A stretch of 64,000 nt of DNA from Frateuria_A sp051900415 (GTDB taxonomy: Bacteria > Pseudomonadota > Gammaproteobacteria > Xanthomonadales > Rhodanobacteraceae): the NCBI RefSeq assembly GCF_051900415.1, contig NZ_JBHZGL010000001.1, positions 124,001-188,000 of the forward strand, given 5' to 3'. The first letter of the stretch is position 1. Every line of letters begins with the position of its first letter. The notes beneath the pieces were generated by a model. The model was given only the letters and a program-made list of their open reading frames with translations, ran no database searches and was not told the DNA's origin. The position numbers and the translations under genes are program-made. Shown here in pieces: positions 7,735 through 18,834 of this stretch.

Positions 7735-10700
7735 GTGTCCGAGCCACATTCATCCGCGAGCCTGGCGGCCGAGCTGGCTGGTGCCGGCCAGACCGGTGCG
7801 CTGATCGCTGCGCGCGACTGGTCGCAGTCGCCGCTGGGGCCATTGGAGAGCTGGTCGTCGAGTCTGCGGGTGGCGCTGGGCATCGTCTTGCGCGCGCCCT
7901 CGCCGATGGCGTTGTCCTGGGGCGAGCAGGCGATTCTGCTCTACAACGACGGTTATGCGGCGCTGGCCGGCAGCCGGCATCCGGTGGCGCTCGGCGCGCG
8001 GGCGCTGGACGCCTGGCCCGAGGCCGCCGAGCTCAACGCCCGTGTGCAGGCCACCGTGCTGGCCGGCGGTACGTTGAGCTACCGCGACATGGAGATGACG
8101 CTCTCGCGCGGTGGGCCACCGCAGCAGGCCTTCTTCCATGTCGATTATTCGCCGGTGTACGACGAGGATGGGCACCCGGCAGGCGTGCTCTGCGTGGCGC
8201 TTGAAACCACCGGGCGGGTCGTCTCCGAACGTCGCAACGCGTTTCTGCTGAGGCTGGAGGAAGCCCTGCGCGGGTTGGCCGAACCTCGCGCGATCATGGA
8301 TGCCACGGTTGACGTGCTGGGTCGCCACATGGGCGCCTCGCGGGTCGGCTACAGCGAGGTGCAGGACGACGACCAGACCATCGTCTGCGAGTCCTGTTAT
8401 GCCGAGGGTGTCGCGCCGATCCTGGGCACCTTCCAGCTGGACGATTTCGGCGCCGCCAGCGTGGCGCGGCAGCGCGGTGGCGCCACCGAGATCGTCGCTG
8501 ATGTCACCCGCGACCCGGCACAGGAGCAGGCCACCTGGGCGGCGATCGACACGCGTGCCTTCATCTCGGTGCCGCTGGTGCGTGACGGGCGACTGCAGGC
8601 GTCGCTGTACGTCAATGCGCGCCAGCCGCGGAGCTGGTCGCCGGCGGAGGTCGCACTGGTCGAGGACACCGCCGCGCGTTCCTGGGATGCCGTGCAGCGG
8701 GCCATTGCCGAGCGTGCCCTGCGCGAGAGCGACGCGCGTTTCCGCGCTGTGGCCGAGCTCAGCCCCGACGCGATCCTGATCACCCGCAACCATGTCTTTG
8801 CCTGGGCCAACGCGGCGGCCGCGCGGCTGCATGGCTTGGACAGTGCGCAGCAACTGATCGGCCGCTCGCCGCTGGACTTCTGCGAGCCGGAGGCGCGCCC
8901 GGCGGTGATCGAGAACATGGACCGCATCCTGTCCGGCCACCGGCTCGAACGGGCCATGCTGTTGCTGGTGCGTGCCGACGGCACCCGGGTGCCGGTCGAG
9001 GGTAGCGCCAGCCTGGTCACATGGGATGGCCAGCCTGCGACCGAGGTGCTGTTGCGCGACGTTACCGAGCGCAAGGCCGCGGAGGACGCGTTGCGTGCCA
9101 GTGCACAGCGGCTGCGCCTGGCGATGGACGCGGGTCGGTTGGCCGAAGTCACCCTGCGACTGACACCGCTGGCCATCGTCAGCCATTCGCCCGCATTCGC
9201 GCAGTTGTTGGGCCACCCGCCTTCCACGCAACTCACCGTCGAGGACTTCCGCAGGCAGTGCCATCCGGACGATCTCGCTCGGCTTATCGCCGAGCGCGAG
9301 GCGTTCCTGGCCAGCGGGGAGGAGTACTACCAGTCCGAACAACGCATCGTCCTTCCCGACGGCCAGGTCCGCTGGCTGTACGGTCGCGGCCGGGTGAGCC
9401 GGGATGCCGACGGCCGCCCATACGAGCTGACCGCGGTGTTCCTGGACGACTCCGAGCGCAAGCGGGCGGAACTGGCCTTGCGCGATCTCAACGACACGCT
9501 CGAGTACCAGGTCGCCGAACGCACGGCCGAGCTGCGCGCCAACCAGGCACGCATGCGCGCGGCGTTCGAAACTAGCTACGTGCTGCAGGGACTGGTGTCG
9601 CCCGAGGGGATCGTGATGGACGCCAACCGCACCGCGCTGTTGGCGATCGGATGCCGGCGTGAGCAGGTGCTCGGCCTGCCGCTCTGGGAGACTGCGTGGT
9701 TCACCGGCACGCCCGGCATGCCCGAGGTGGTGCGCGAATGGGTCGCGCTTGCGGCGCAGGGCAATCGCCTGCGTCGCGAGGCGCGGCTGAATCTGGCGGA
9801 CGGCTGGCGCTGGTTCGATTTCTCCATGCGCCCGCTGGTCGATGCCGATGGCGTCGTCGCCGGGATCATGCCCGAGGCAGTGGAGACCACCGAGCGCCGG
9901 CAGGCCGAGGAGGCGCTGCGGCAAAGCCAGAAACTGGAGGCGATGGGCCAGCTCACCGGCGGCGTCGCGCACGACTTCAACAACCTGCTCACGCCGATCC
10001 TGGGTGGGCTGGACATGTTGCAGCAGCGCGGGCTCGGCGGCCCGCGCGAGCAGCGCCTCATCGACGGTGCGCTGAAGTCCGCCGAGCGCGCCCGCATGCT
10101 GGTGCAACGCCTGCTCGCCTTTGCCCGCCGCCAGCCGCTGAAAGCCTGCGCCGTCGACGTCGGCAAACTGCTGCATGGCATGGCCGAGCTGATCGCCAGC
10201 ACGCTGGGGCCGCAGATCCATGTGGCCGTCCAGGTGGATGAGCCGTTGCCGGCGGCGCGCGCCGATGCCAACCAACTGGAGATGGCGTTGCTCAACCTCG
10301 CCGTCAACGCGCGCGATGCCATGCCCGAAGGCGGCACCTTGCGGCTGGCCGCCACCGTCGTGGACATCGGCCCGGGCCACCGCTCCCGCCTGCCGCCGGC
10401 CACCTACGTCTGCCTGTCGGTGGCCGACACCGGTACCGGCATGGACGAGACCACGATGGCCCGCGCGATCGAGCCCTTCTTCTCGACCAAGGGGCTCGGC
10501 AAGGGCACTGGCCTGGGCCTTTCAATGGCGCACGGCCTGGCCTCCCAGCTTGGCGGTGCGCTGCTGCTGCAAAGCACGCTCGGACTGGGCACCAACGTCC
10601 AGATGTTGCTGCCGCTCAGCAGCGAACCGCTGAGCGCGCCGGCGGCCGCACCCGAGGCTCCGGAGCACGCGCGGACCAGCGACACGGCGCTGCTGGTCGA

Positions 10701-11025
10701 CGACGAGGAGCTGGTACGCGCCAGCACCGCCGCGATGCTGGCCGAACTCGGCTACGCGGTGGTCCAGGCTGGCTCGGCGGAGGAAGCCCTGCGGGTCGTC
10801 CATGCCGGCCTGCACCCCGACCTGCTGGTCACCGATCATTTGATGCCCGGCACCAGTGGCACCGAGCTGGCGCACGAGTTGCGGGCCTTGCTGCCGGATC
10901 TGCCGGTGCTGGTGATCTCCGGCTATACCGACGTGGCCGATCTGGCGCCCGAGCTGGCGCGGCTGACCAAGCCGTTCCGCAAGTCGGACCTGGCGGCCAG
11001 CCTGGAGGCCTTGCTGTCGCGTTGA
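7735..11025 (+). CDS. Multi-PAS/GAF hybrid histidine kinase with C-terminal receiver
   Basis: This 1096-residue cytoplasmic sensor has no membrane segment. Order of parts: an N-terminal PAS-like region beginning ARDWSQSPLGPLESW; a GAF domain around 165-325; three PAS domains around 335-450, 460-580 and 600-725; the HisKA domain with phospho-acceptor His746 in GGVAHDFNNLL; an HATPase domain with DTGTGMD and GKGTGLGLS; and a receiver domain whose phospho-acceptor is Asp1034 in DLLVTDHLMPG. It starts with GTG after an AGGAGG site. The attached receiver lacks an output domain, so signal must pass to a separate HPt or regulator protein, not seen adjacent. It converges with the next kinase gene. 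The ligand is unknown. Confidence 0.9.
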   Translation: MSEPHSSASLAAELAGAGQTGALIAARDWSQSPLGPLESWSSSLRVALGIVLRAPSPMALSWGEQAILLYNDGYAALAGSRHPVALGARALDAWPEAAELNARVQATVLAGGTLSYRDMEMTLSRGGPPQQAFFHVDYSPVYDEDGHPAGVLCVALETTGRVVSERRNAFLLRLEEALRGLAEPRAIMDATVDVLGRHMGASRVGYSEVQDDDQTIVCESCYAEGVAPILGTFQLDDFGAASVARQRGGATEIVADVTRDPAQEQATWAAIDTRAFISVPLVRDGRLQASLYVNARQPRSWSPAEVALVEDTAARSWDAVQRAIAERALRESDARFRAVAELSPDAILITRNHVFAWANAAAARLHGLDSAQQLIGRSPLDFCEPEARPAVIENMDRILSGHRLERAMLLLVRADGTRVPVEGSASLVTWDGQPATEVLLRDVTERKAAEDALRASAQRLRLAMDAGRLAEVTLRLTPLAIVSHSPAFAQLLGHPPSTQLTVEDFRRQCHPDDLARLIAEREAFLASGEEYYQSEQRIVLPDGQVRWLYGRGRVSRDADGRPYELTAVFLDDSERKRAELALRDLNDTLEYQVAERTAELRANQARMRAAFETSYVLQGLVSPEGIVMDANRTALLAIGCRREQVLGLPLWETAWFTGTPGMPEVVREWVALAAQGNRLRREARLNLADGWRWFDFSMRPLVDADGVVAGIMPEAVETTERRQAEEALRQSQKLEAMGQLTGGVAHDFNNLLTPILGGLDMLQQRGLGGPREQRLIDGALKSAERARMLVQRLLAFARRQPLKACAVDVGKLLHGMAELIASTLGPQIHVAVQVDEPLPAARADANQLEMALLNLAVNARDAMPEGGTLRLAATVVDIGPGHRSRLPPATYVCLSVADTGTGMDETTMARAIEPFFSTKGLGKGTGLGLSMAHGLASQLGGALLLQSTLGLGTNVQMLLPLSSEPLSAPAAAPEAPEHARTSDTALLVDDEELVRASTAAMLAELGYAVVQAGSAEEALRVVHAGLHPDLLVTDHLMPGTSGTELAHELRALLPDLPVLVISGYTDVADLAPELARLTKPFRKSDLAASLEALLSR

Positions 11026-11089
11026 GCCGGCGCTGCGCACCGCGTGTCGCACCATCGCGCGCAGTGCGGCATGCGCGCCGTGTCCGCCC

Positions 11090-13282
<2,193 letters not shown>

Positions 13283-13375
13283 AGGTGGTTCCCCCTGCTT
13301 GGCGGGCGTCGGCGAGCCGGTGCCGCTGAAGCGCATTGTACGCGCAGGCCGATGTGGCGACCCCCGGAATGTTTC

Positions 13376-14692
13376 CTATTGCGCCGACGCCGCGGGCGGC
13401 ACCGGGGCCCGCGGAATCGGCAGGCGCAGGATGGCGACGAAGCCGCCGCCGGACCGGTTGGCCAGGCGCAACTCGCCGTCGTGCAGGCGTGCGGCGCGTG
13501 CGGCGATCGACAGGCCCAGCCCGCTGCCGACGCCGCTACGCGCCGCATCGCCACGCAGGAAAGGCTGGCCCAGTCGCGGCAGCAGTCCCGGGGCGACGCC
13601 GGGTCCGTGGTCGGTGACGCCGAGCTCGATGGCATCGGCCTGGCGGGTGAGCGTGACAGTGAAGGGCGGCGCGCCGTAGCGTTCGGCGTTGTCCATCAGG
13701 TTACCCAGGGCGCGCCGCAGCAGGGTCGGGCGAATCGGGACAGCCACTTCGGCCGGGCCTTCCAGTTGCCAGTCGTCCGGTTGCAGGCGCAGGGCGAGCA
13801 ATTGGCCGGCGAGCGTGGTGAGGTCGGTCGGTTGCAAGGCTTCGTCGCGGCCCTCACGCACGAAGGCCAGGCATTGTTCGAGGGCGCGGTCGAGCTCTTC
13901 GAGATCGGCGACCATGGCGGCGCGGCGAACCGGGTCACCGGCGTCGCCCAGTTCCATCGCCAGGCGCAGGCGGGCCAGCGGCGTGCGCAGGTCGTGGGAT
14001 ATGCCGGCGAGCATCAGCTCGCGCTCGCGCGCGACCGCACGCAGGCGCTCGCCGGCTTCGCCGATGGCGGCAGCCAGGCGGCGTACCTCGCGCGGGCTGC
14101 CGTCGAGGCCGGCGTCGGTGGGTGTGCCCGCGAGCAGCGCCGACGCCTGCGCAGCGAGGCGCTCGAGCGGGCGGGTCAGCAGGCGCGCGGCGAGGCCGGC
14201 GGCGGCCAGCGCGATCAAGCCGGCGAGCACGCTGAGCAGCAGCGCCGAATCGAGCAGGCGGGGGCGGTAGCTCGGCGTGCGCAGCACGATCCAGCGTGCG
14301 AGGTCGCGCGCGCTGCGCACCCACAGCTGCGAGTCGGGCGTTTGCGTGGCGACCACCCGCGACGGGTCGCCCAGCAGGCTGCCGGCCGTGCGTGCCACGG
14401 CGGTGAGCGCCGGCGCGATGCGGCGCACACTCGGCGCGGGCGGCTGGGCATCGCTCACGTGCACGCCGAGCAGGCGCAGCGAGCCGAGCACCTGGCGTGC
14501 CGCCGGGTCCTGCGGGCGCGACGCCAGTTCGTCGGTGGCCAGCGCCGTGGCGAGCGCCAGGCGGCTGTAGCTGTCGCTCACCACCTGCCGCCCGAAGCGA
14601 CGCTGCAAGGCGCTGGACAGCGCCAGCGCCAGCAGCAGCGCGGCGGCCACCAGCACCAGCACGAGCGCGAAGGTCGATGGCGCCCGCCTCAT
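13376..14692 (-). CDS. Two-membrane-segment sensor histidine kinase, EnvZ/RstB class
   Basis: This 438-residue protein has transmembrane segments at about 9-29 and 149-169 flanking a periplasmic sensor region. A HAMP-like linker leads to His233 in GISHDLRTPLARLRLAME. HATPase motifs are LMDNAERYG, DHGPGV and GSGLGLS. This is the classic partner kinase of an OmpR-type regulator. Its ATG overlaps the stop of the upstream regulator gene as ATGA, which indicates translational coupling and a shared operon. The kinase and regulator almost certainly form one two-component pair. The signal sensed is unknown. Confidence 0.92.
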   Translation of the reverse strand: MRRAPSTFALVLVLVAAALLLALALSSALQRRFGRQVVSDSYSRLALATALATDELASRPQDPAARQVLGSLRLLGVHVSDAQPPAPSVRRIAPALTAVARTAGSLLGDPSRVVATQTPDSQLWVRSARDLARWIVLRTPSYRPRLLDSALLLSVLAGLIALAAAGLAARLLTRPLERLAAQASALLAGTPTDAGLDGSPREVRRLAAAIGEAGERLRAVARERELMLAGISHDLRTPLARLRLAMELGDAGDPVRRAAMVADLEELDRALEQCLAFVREGRDEALQPTDLTTLAGQLLALRLQPDDWQLEGPAEVAVPIRPTLLRRALGNLMDNAERYGAPPFTVTLTRQADAIELGVTDHGPGVAPGLLPRLGQPFLRGDAARSGVGSGLGLSIAARAARLHDGELRLANRSGGGFVAILRLPIPRAPVPPAASAQ

Positions 14693-15405
14693 GCACGGCC
14701 GCCGTCGGGCACGAACACGTAGCCCTCGCCCCACACGGTCTGCAGCCAGCGCGGCTGGCGCGGATCGTCCTCCAGGCAGCGGCGCAGGCGCGACACCATC
14801 ACGTCGATGCTGCGGTCGAAGGCCTCGTGGCCGCGCCCGCGTGCCAGCGCGATCAGGCGCTCGCGGCTCAAGGTCTGGAACGGGTGCGCGACCAGCGCGG
14901 CGAGCACGGCAAACTCGCCGCTGGTCAGCTTCACCGGCGCCTCGCCGTCGAGCAACTGGCGCGTGGCCGGATCGAACACGAAGCGGCCAAACGACACCGC
15001 CGCCTGCTCGGCCTGCGGCGCGCCGATCGCCTCGCGCGGGCGACGGCGCAGTACGGCGCGGATGCGTGCGACCAGCTCGCGCGGGTTGCACGGCTTGGGC
15101 AGGTAATCGTCCGCGCCCAGCTCCAGTCCCACGATGCGGTCGACGTCGTCGCCCTTGGCGGTGAGCATGATCACCGGCGTATCCACGCCCTCGGCGCGCA
15201 GGCTGCGGCAGAGTTCCAATCCATCAGCGTCGGGCAGCATCAGGTCCAGCACGATCAGGTCGACGTGGTGCGCTGCCAGCGCGCGACGCATGCCCGCGGC
15301 GTTGGCGGCGCCGAACGCGCGCAGGCCCTGCTGCTCGAGGTAGCGCTCCAGCAGGTCGCGCAGGCGCAGGTCGTCGTCGACGACCAGGATGTGGGCCGGG
15401 TCCAT
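14689..15405 (-). CDS. OmpR-family response regulator
   Basis: This 238-residue protein has an N-terminal receiver with acidic pocket VVDDD and phospho-acceptor Asp54 in LIVLDLMLPDADG, plus the conserved lysine in LPKPCNP. A C-terminal winged-helix domain contains the TLSRERLIALARGRGHE and SIDVMVSRLRR recognition region and ends with TVWGEGYVF. It acts as a DNA-binding transcription regulator controlled by the coupled kinase. It reads away from the secreted repeat protein gene across a 196-base intergenic region, which makes that gene a possible target by position only. Confidence 0.94.
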   Translation of the reverse strand: MDPAHILVVDDDLRLRDLLERYLEQQGLRAFGAANAAGMRRALAAHHVDLIVLDLMLPDADGLELCRSLRAEGVDTPVIMLTAKGDDVDRIVGLELGADDYLPKPCNPRELVARIRAVLRRRPREAIGAPQAEQAAVSFGRFVFDPATRQLLDGEAPVKLTSGEFAVLAALVAHPFQTLSRERLIALARGRGHEAFDRSIDVMVSRLRRCLEDDPRQPRWLQTVWGEGYVFVPDGGRA

Positions 15406-15601
15406 GGGCGCGGACTATCGCGTGGGCGCTGCCCGGGCGGCAAGCGGGCGGGGGATGGATGTGTAAACGGATGTTTCCGTAGCGGGCAGGCGCAACACTC
15501 GCTCACATCGGCGTGCGTACGCGACACACCTGCGGCGCGCGGAGCGAGGGAGGATCGCACCACGTCCAGCCCGGACGCTTCGAACCGAAAAGGAATCCGC
15601 C

Positions 15602-16279
15602 ATGCGCCTGTCGATCGCGTCGCTCGGTCTAGCCTGTCTGCTTGTCGCCCCGCCATCCCCGGCCAGCGTGCGCCACCGTGCAGCGGCCCACCGCACGGCC
15701 GACGGTGGCGCCACGCGCGTGCACGGCACCCTGGCCAGCGGCCCGGAAGGCCGCCGCGCCTGGCACGCCGGCGGCACGGCGCGTGATGGCGAGGGCAACC
15801 TCAGCCACGCGCGCGCCAGCGGCGTGGTCGGCCCCGGTGGCCGCATCACGGGCGGCCACCGCACCACCAAGAGCAGCGACGGTACGATCACCCGCCAGGG
15901 CGGTGTCGTGGCCCAGGGGGCCGACGGGGGAACGGTGCGGAGCAGACGCAGCGTGCAGCGCAATCCGGATGGCTCGATGCAGACCGGCTACCTGGTGAAC
16001 GGGCAGGGCGCGGCCGGTGGCAGCGTCAGCCAGAGCGGCACCCGTACGCGCCGCGCGGACGGCGAGCGCATGGCGAGTCGGCAGACCCGGGCCAGCGGCG
16101 CGCGCGGAAGCTACGAAGGCAGCACCACCCGCGCCGACGGTACGCTCGAGCACGCCAGCACGATCACCGGCGCCAACGGCAACCGCTACGAAGGCCAGAC
16201 CAGCCTCATCCGCGGCGAAGGCCTCAGCCACACCGGCACCTGCACCAACGCGCAGGGCCAGACCTTCGACTGCAAGTGA
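15602..16279 (+). CDS. Secreted Gly/Thr/Arg-rich repeat protein of unknown function
   Basis: The protein has 225 residues and a short signal peptide (about residues 1-22). The rest is built from imperfect units of about 20-22 residues that alternate short beta-like stretches with a DG or GxG turn, for example TRADGTLEHAST and SSDGTITRQGG. It ends with the cysteine-containing segment CTNAQGQTFDC, which could form a disulfide. No catalytic motif is visible. The regular DG turns suggest an extended beta-rich or RHS/YD-like surface fold, but this is inference. A lipase-like hydrolase gene starts 18 bases downstream, so the two are probably co-transcribed and exported together. Confidence 0.75.
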   Translation: MRLSIASLGLACLLVAPPSPASVRHRAAAHRTADGGATRVHGTLASGPEGRRAWHAGGTARDGEGNLSHARASGVVGPGGRITGGHRTTKSSDGTITRQGGVVAQGADGGTVRSRRSVQRNPDGSMQTGYLVNGQGAAGGSVSQSGTRTRRADGERMASRQTRASGARGSYEGSTTRADGTLEHASTITGANGNRYEGQTSLIRGEGLSHTGTCTNAQGQTFDCK

Positions 16280-16297
16280 CCTAAGGGAGCGGATGCG

Positions 16298-17251
16298 ATG
16301 AAACCGACGAAAGCCACGCTGTACACCGGCCTGCTGACCGTGTTGCTGGCCTCCCTCTGCCTGCCCGCGACGGCCGGCAACCTGCGCGAGCGCCTGGCCC
16401 AGCGCCGCGCCGCGGCCGGCCTGGATGCCGTGGACACCACGCCCGCGACCATTCCGCCCGGCGTGCGCGTGCTGCGCGACGTGCCCTATGGCGGCGATCC
16501 GGCCCAGCGGATGGACGTCTATCTGCCGGCGCAGGGCGCCACCCACGCGCCGGTGATCTTCATGGTGCACGGCGGTGGCTGGGCGCGCGGCGACAAGGCG
16601 ATGCGCAGCGTGGTCCAGAACAAGATCGCTCGCTGGGTGCCGCGTGGCTTCGTGCTGATCTCGACCAACTACCGGATGCTGCCGGGCACGCGTCCGATCG
16701 AGCAGGCGCGCGACGTGGCGCGCGCGCTGGCGGTGGCGCAGGGACGCGCCGCCGGCTGGGGTGCCGATCGCGACCGCTTCGTCCTGATGGGCCACTCCGC
16801 CGGCGCGCACCTGGTCGGGTTGCTGGCAGCCGAGCCTGCGCTGGCCTACGACCGCGGCGCGTTGCCGTGGCTCGGTACCGTGTCGCTGGACAGCGCCGCG
16901 CTGAACGTCGTGGCGATCATGCAGGGCCCGCACCTGCCGCTGTACGACGCCGCGTTCGGCGACGATCCGGCGTACTGGCGTGCGGCCTCGCCGCTGCAGC
17001 AGCTGACGACCCGCGGCGTACCGTTCCTGGCGGTGTGTTCGACGCGTCGGCAGGCGTCCTGCCCGCAGGCGCGCAATTTCGCGGCGAAGGCCAACGGCCT
17101 GCACATGCGCGCGCAGGTGCTGGGCGAGGGCCTCACGCACCGCCAGATCAACGAGCAGTTGGGTACGCCTGGCGACTACACCGCGCAGGTGGAAACCTTC
17201 CTCGCCACGCTCGATCCGGTGGTGGCGCGACGACTCAACGCTCGTCGCTAG
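16298..17251 (+). CDS. Secreted alpha/beta hydrolase (esterase/lipase, HSL-like)
   Basis: This 317-residue protein has a signal peptide with a hydrophobic core around residues 10-26. The oxyanion motif HGGGW is at 91-95 and the nucleophile elbow GHSAGAH has Ser167. These are hallmarks of the hormone-sensitive-lipase and carboxylesterase group. A late histidine in GLTHRQINEQLG is a candidate for the third catalytic residue. It follows the secreted repeat protein by 18 bases with GGGAGCGG as ribosome site. The 3' end overlaps the convergent DUF488 gene by 17 bases. Substrate is unknown; small-acyl ester hydrolysis in the periplasm or outside is likely. Confidence 0.85.
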   Translation: MKPTKATLYTGLLTVLLASLCLPATAGNLRERLAQRRAAAGLDAVDTTPATIPPGVRVLRDVPYGGDPAQRMDVYLPAQGATHAPVIFMVHGGGWARGDKAMRSVVQNKIARWVPRGFVLISTNYRMLPGTRPIEQARDVARALAVAQGRAAGWGADRDRFVLMGHSAGAHLVGLLAAEPALAYDRGALPWLGTVSLDSAALNVVAIMQGPHLPLYDAAFGDDPAYWRAASPLQQLTTRGVPFLAVCSTRRQASCPQARNFAAKANGLHMRAQVLGEGLTHRQINEQLGTPGDYTAQVETFLATLDPVVARRLNARR

Positions 17252-17795
17252 GCTCCGGCGGATAGATCAGGTGATCGCTGGCGCGCCTGGCCGCCGGCGT
17301 CATCTTCGCCGCATCGGCCCGGCCGTTGCCGTCGATGTGGCAGGCGGTGCGGCCGGCGTCGAGCAGGTAGTCGATGATGATGCGGCGGTGGCAACGCCAC
17401 CACAGCACCTCGGCGCACATCAGCGTGCAGCGCTTTTGCGAGGAGAGTTCGAGCAGCTGTGCGAAACCGGTATGGAAGTCTTCGCCCATGGCGTAGTCGG
17501 CATAGCGGCGGAAGCTCGCGTTCTGCCAGAAGCCGTTGGGCGACGTCCCGGCCGGCAGGCTGCGGCCGCGCCGGCCACCGAGCGGGGTCAGGTGCAGGTA
17601 GTCGATACCCAGCGGCTTCAGCGAGGCGGCAAGTTCAGGCCCGTCGAACTGCGGGAAGCGCCGTGAGCCGGGCAGGCGCCGCACGTCGACCACGCAGTCG
17701 ATCGCGTTCGCCTGCAACAGCGCGACGAACGCCTCCAGCGTGTGCGTGGAATGGCCGATGCCGAATACCGGCGGGAGCGGTTCATGGGCGCGCAT
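17235..17795 (-). CDS. DUF488 family protein
   Basis: This 186-residue protein begins near GIGHSTHTLEAFVALL and contains VVDVRRLPGSRRFPQF, a FRRYADYA segment and CAEVLWWRCHRRIIIDYL, the conserved cores of DUF488. The family is widespread in bacteria without an established biochemical role. The conserved Cys and His cluster suggests a catalytic or metal site, but that is speculation. The start at 17795 is chosen because conservation begins there; a longer frame to 17924 has no supporting ribosome site. Its end overlaps the hydrolase gene on the other strand. Confidence 0.85.
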   Translation of the reverse strand: MRAHEPLPPVFGIGHSTHTLEAFVALLQANAIDCVVDVRRLPGSRRFPQFDGPELAASLKPLGIDYLHLTPLGGRRGRSLPAGTSPNGFWQNASFRRYADYAMGEDFHTGFAQLLELSSQKRCTLMCAEVLWWRCHRRIIIDYLLDAGRTACHIDGNGRADAAKMTPAARRASDHLIYPPEPSDER

Positions 17796-17944
17796 GGGCC
17801 AAGCATGCACCCGCGCGTGTGGCTGCCACGCGATGGCGCGGCGCTTCACGGTGCCATCGCCGCGGGTTCTTACGATGGCCTCGCGGCGTCCCCGTCGTTC
17901 ATCGACCGCCCGCACCGCCCACAACGATGACGAGAGTTGTTCCC

Positions 17945-18391
17945 ATGCAGAACCACGACATCCGCGTACTCAATGACCTGATCGAAACCACTATCGACAG
18001 CGCCGAAGGCTATGCCGAGGCCGCCCGGGAAACGCAGAGCCCGCGTTTCAGCGTTACTTTCCGCGAGCGCGCCAGCGAACGCCGCCTGGTAGCCACGCGC
18101 CTGCAGCAGAAAGTCGAAGAGCTGGGCGGCACGCCCGAGGACGACGGCAGCGTGCTGGCCTCTGCGCACCGCATGTTCACCAACCTGCGCAAGAGCCTGC
18201 ACGATGAAACCGCGGTGATCGACGAGGTCGAACGCGGCGAGGACCACATCAAGCACAAGTTCGAGGATGCACTGGAGGATGGCGACGTCAGTCCGCCCAT
18301 CCATGCGCTGATCGCCGATACGTTCCGCTCGGTGCGCTCGGGGCATGACCAGATGCGCAGTTTCAAGCGAGCGGCGCATCGAACGCACTGA
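17945..18391 (+). CDS. DUF2383/PA2169-type four-helix-bundle stress protein
   Basis: This 148-residue, strongly helical and acidic protein has the pattern LNDLIETTIDSAEGY near the start, RASERRLVATRLQQKVEELGG in the middle and DHIKHKFEDALED later, as in the PA2169/DUF2383 ferritin-like family. The conserved Glu and His positions resemble a ferritin-like bundle. No function is proven in the family, although members are often linked to stress or sporulation. The gene stands alone. It is followed by a long array of repeats. Confidence 0.85.
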   Translation: MQNHDIRVLNDLIETTIDSAEGYAEAARETQSPRFSVTFRERASERRLVATRLQQKVEELGGTPEDDGSVLASAHRMFTNLRKSLHDETAVIDEVERGEDHIKHKFEDALEDGDVSPPIHALIADTFRSVRSGHDQMRSFKRAAHRTH

Positions 18392-18394
18392 GGG

Positions 18395-18815
18395 TCCGCG
18401 TCCCTCTCCCCCGGAGAGAGGCGTGGGCGGCGGATCAGTCTTGCGGTGGTGCTTGATCGGGCTGGCGACCTGCTCCCTCTCCCCTCCGGGGAGAGGGCTG
18501 GGGTGAGGGGGCGCTCTAGCGGTGAAGCTTGATCGGGCTGGCGACCTGCTCCCTCTCCCCTCCGGGGAGAGGGCTGGGGTGAGGGGGCATTCCAGCGGTG
18601 ATGCTTGATCGGAGCTTGGCTCCGATGGGGTTCCCCGCGAGCCCCGGCCCCTCACCTCAATCCTCTCCCCGGAGGGGAGAGGAAGCGAACGCAAAGAGCC
18701 ATGCCTAATGCCCTCACCTCAATCCTCTCCCCGGAGGGGAGAGGAAGCGAACGCAAAGAGCCATGCCTATGCCCTCACCTCGATCCTCTCCCCGAAGGGG
18801 AGAAAGTGAACGCAA
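18395..18815. repeat. Array of CCCTCTCCC-type repeats with two tandem-duplicated blocks
   Basis: This gene-free stretch is filled with hairpin units. One block of about 76 bases (beginning TTGATCGGGCTGGCGACC and containing CTCCCCTCCGGGGAGAG) occurs twice in direct succession at roughly 18452-18602. A second block of about 60 bases (CCCTCACCTC, the CCGGAGGGGAGAGG hairpin, then AAGCGAACGCAAAGAG) occurs about three times at roughly 18648-18815 in the opposite orientation. The third copy is slightly diverged. The structure looks like REP or MITE-type elements amplified by slippage or unequal recombination. Confidence 0.85.
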
Positions 18816-18834
18816 AGAGTCGTATCTGTTGGCC

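Noticed and set aside
18395..18815. CRISPR array
   Set aside because: Units are palindromic and tandem without unique spacers of uniform length, and no cas genes are present.
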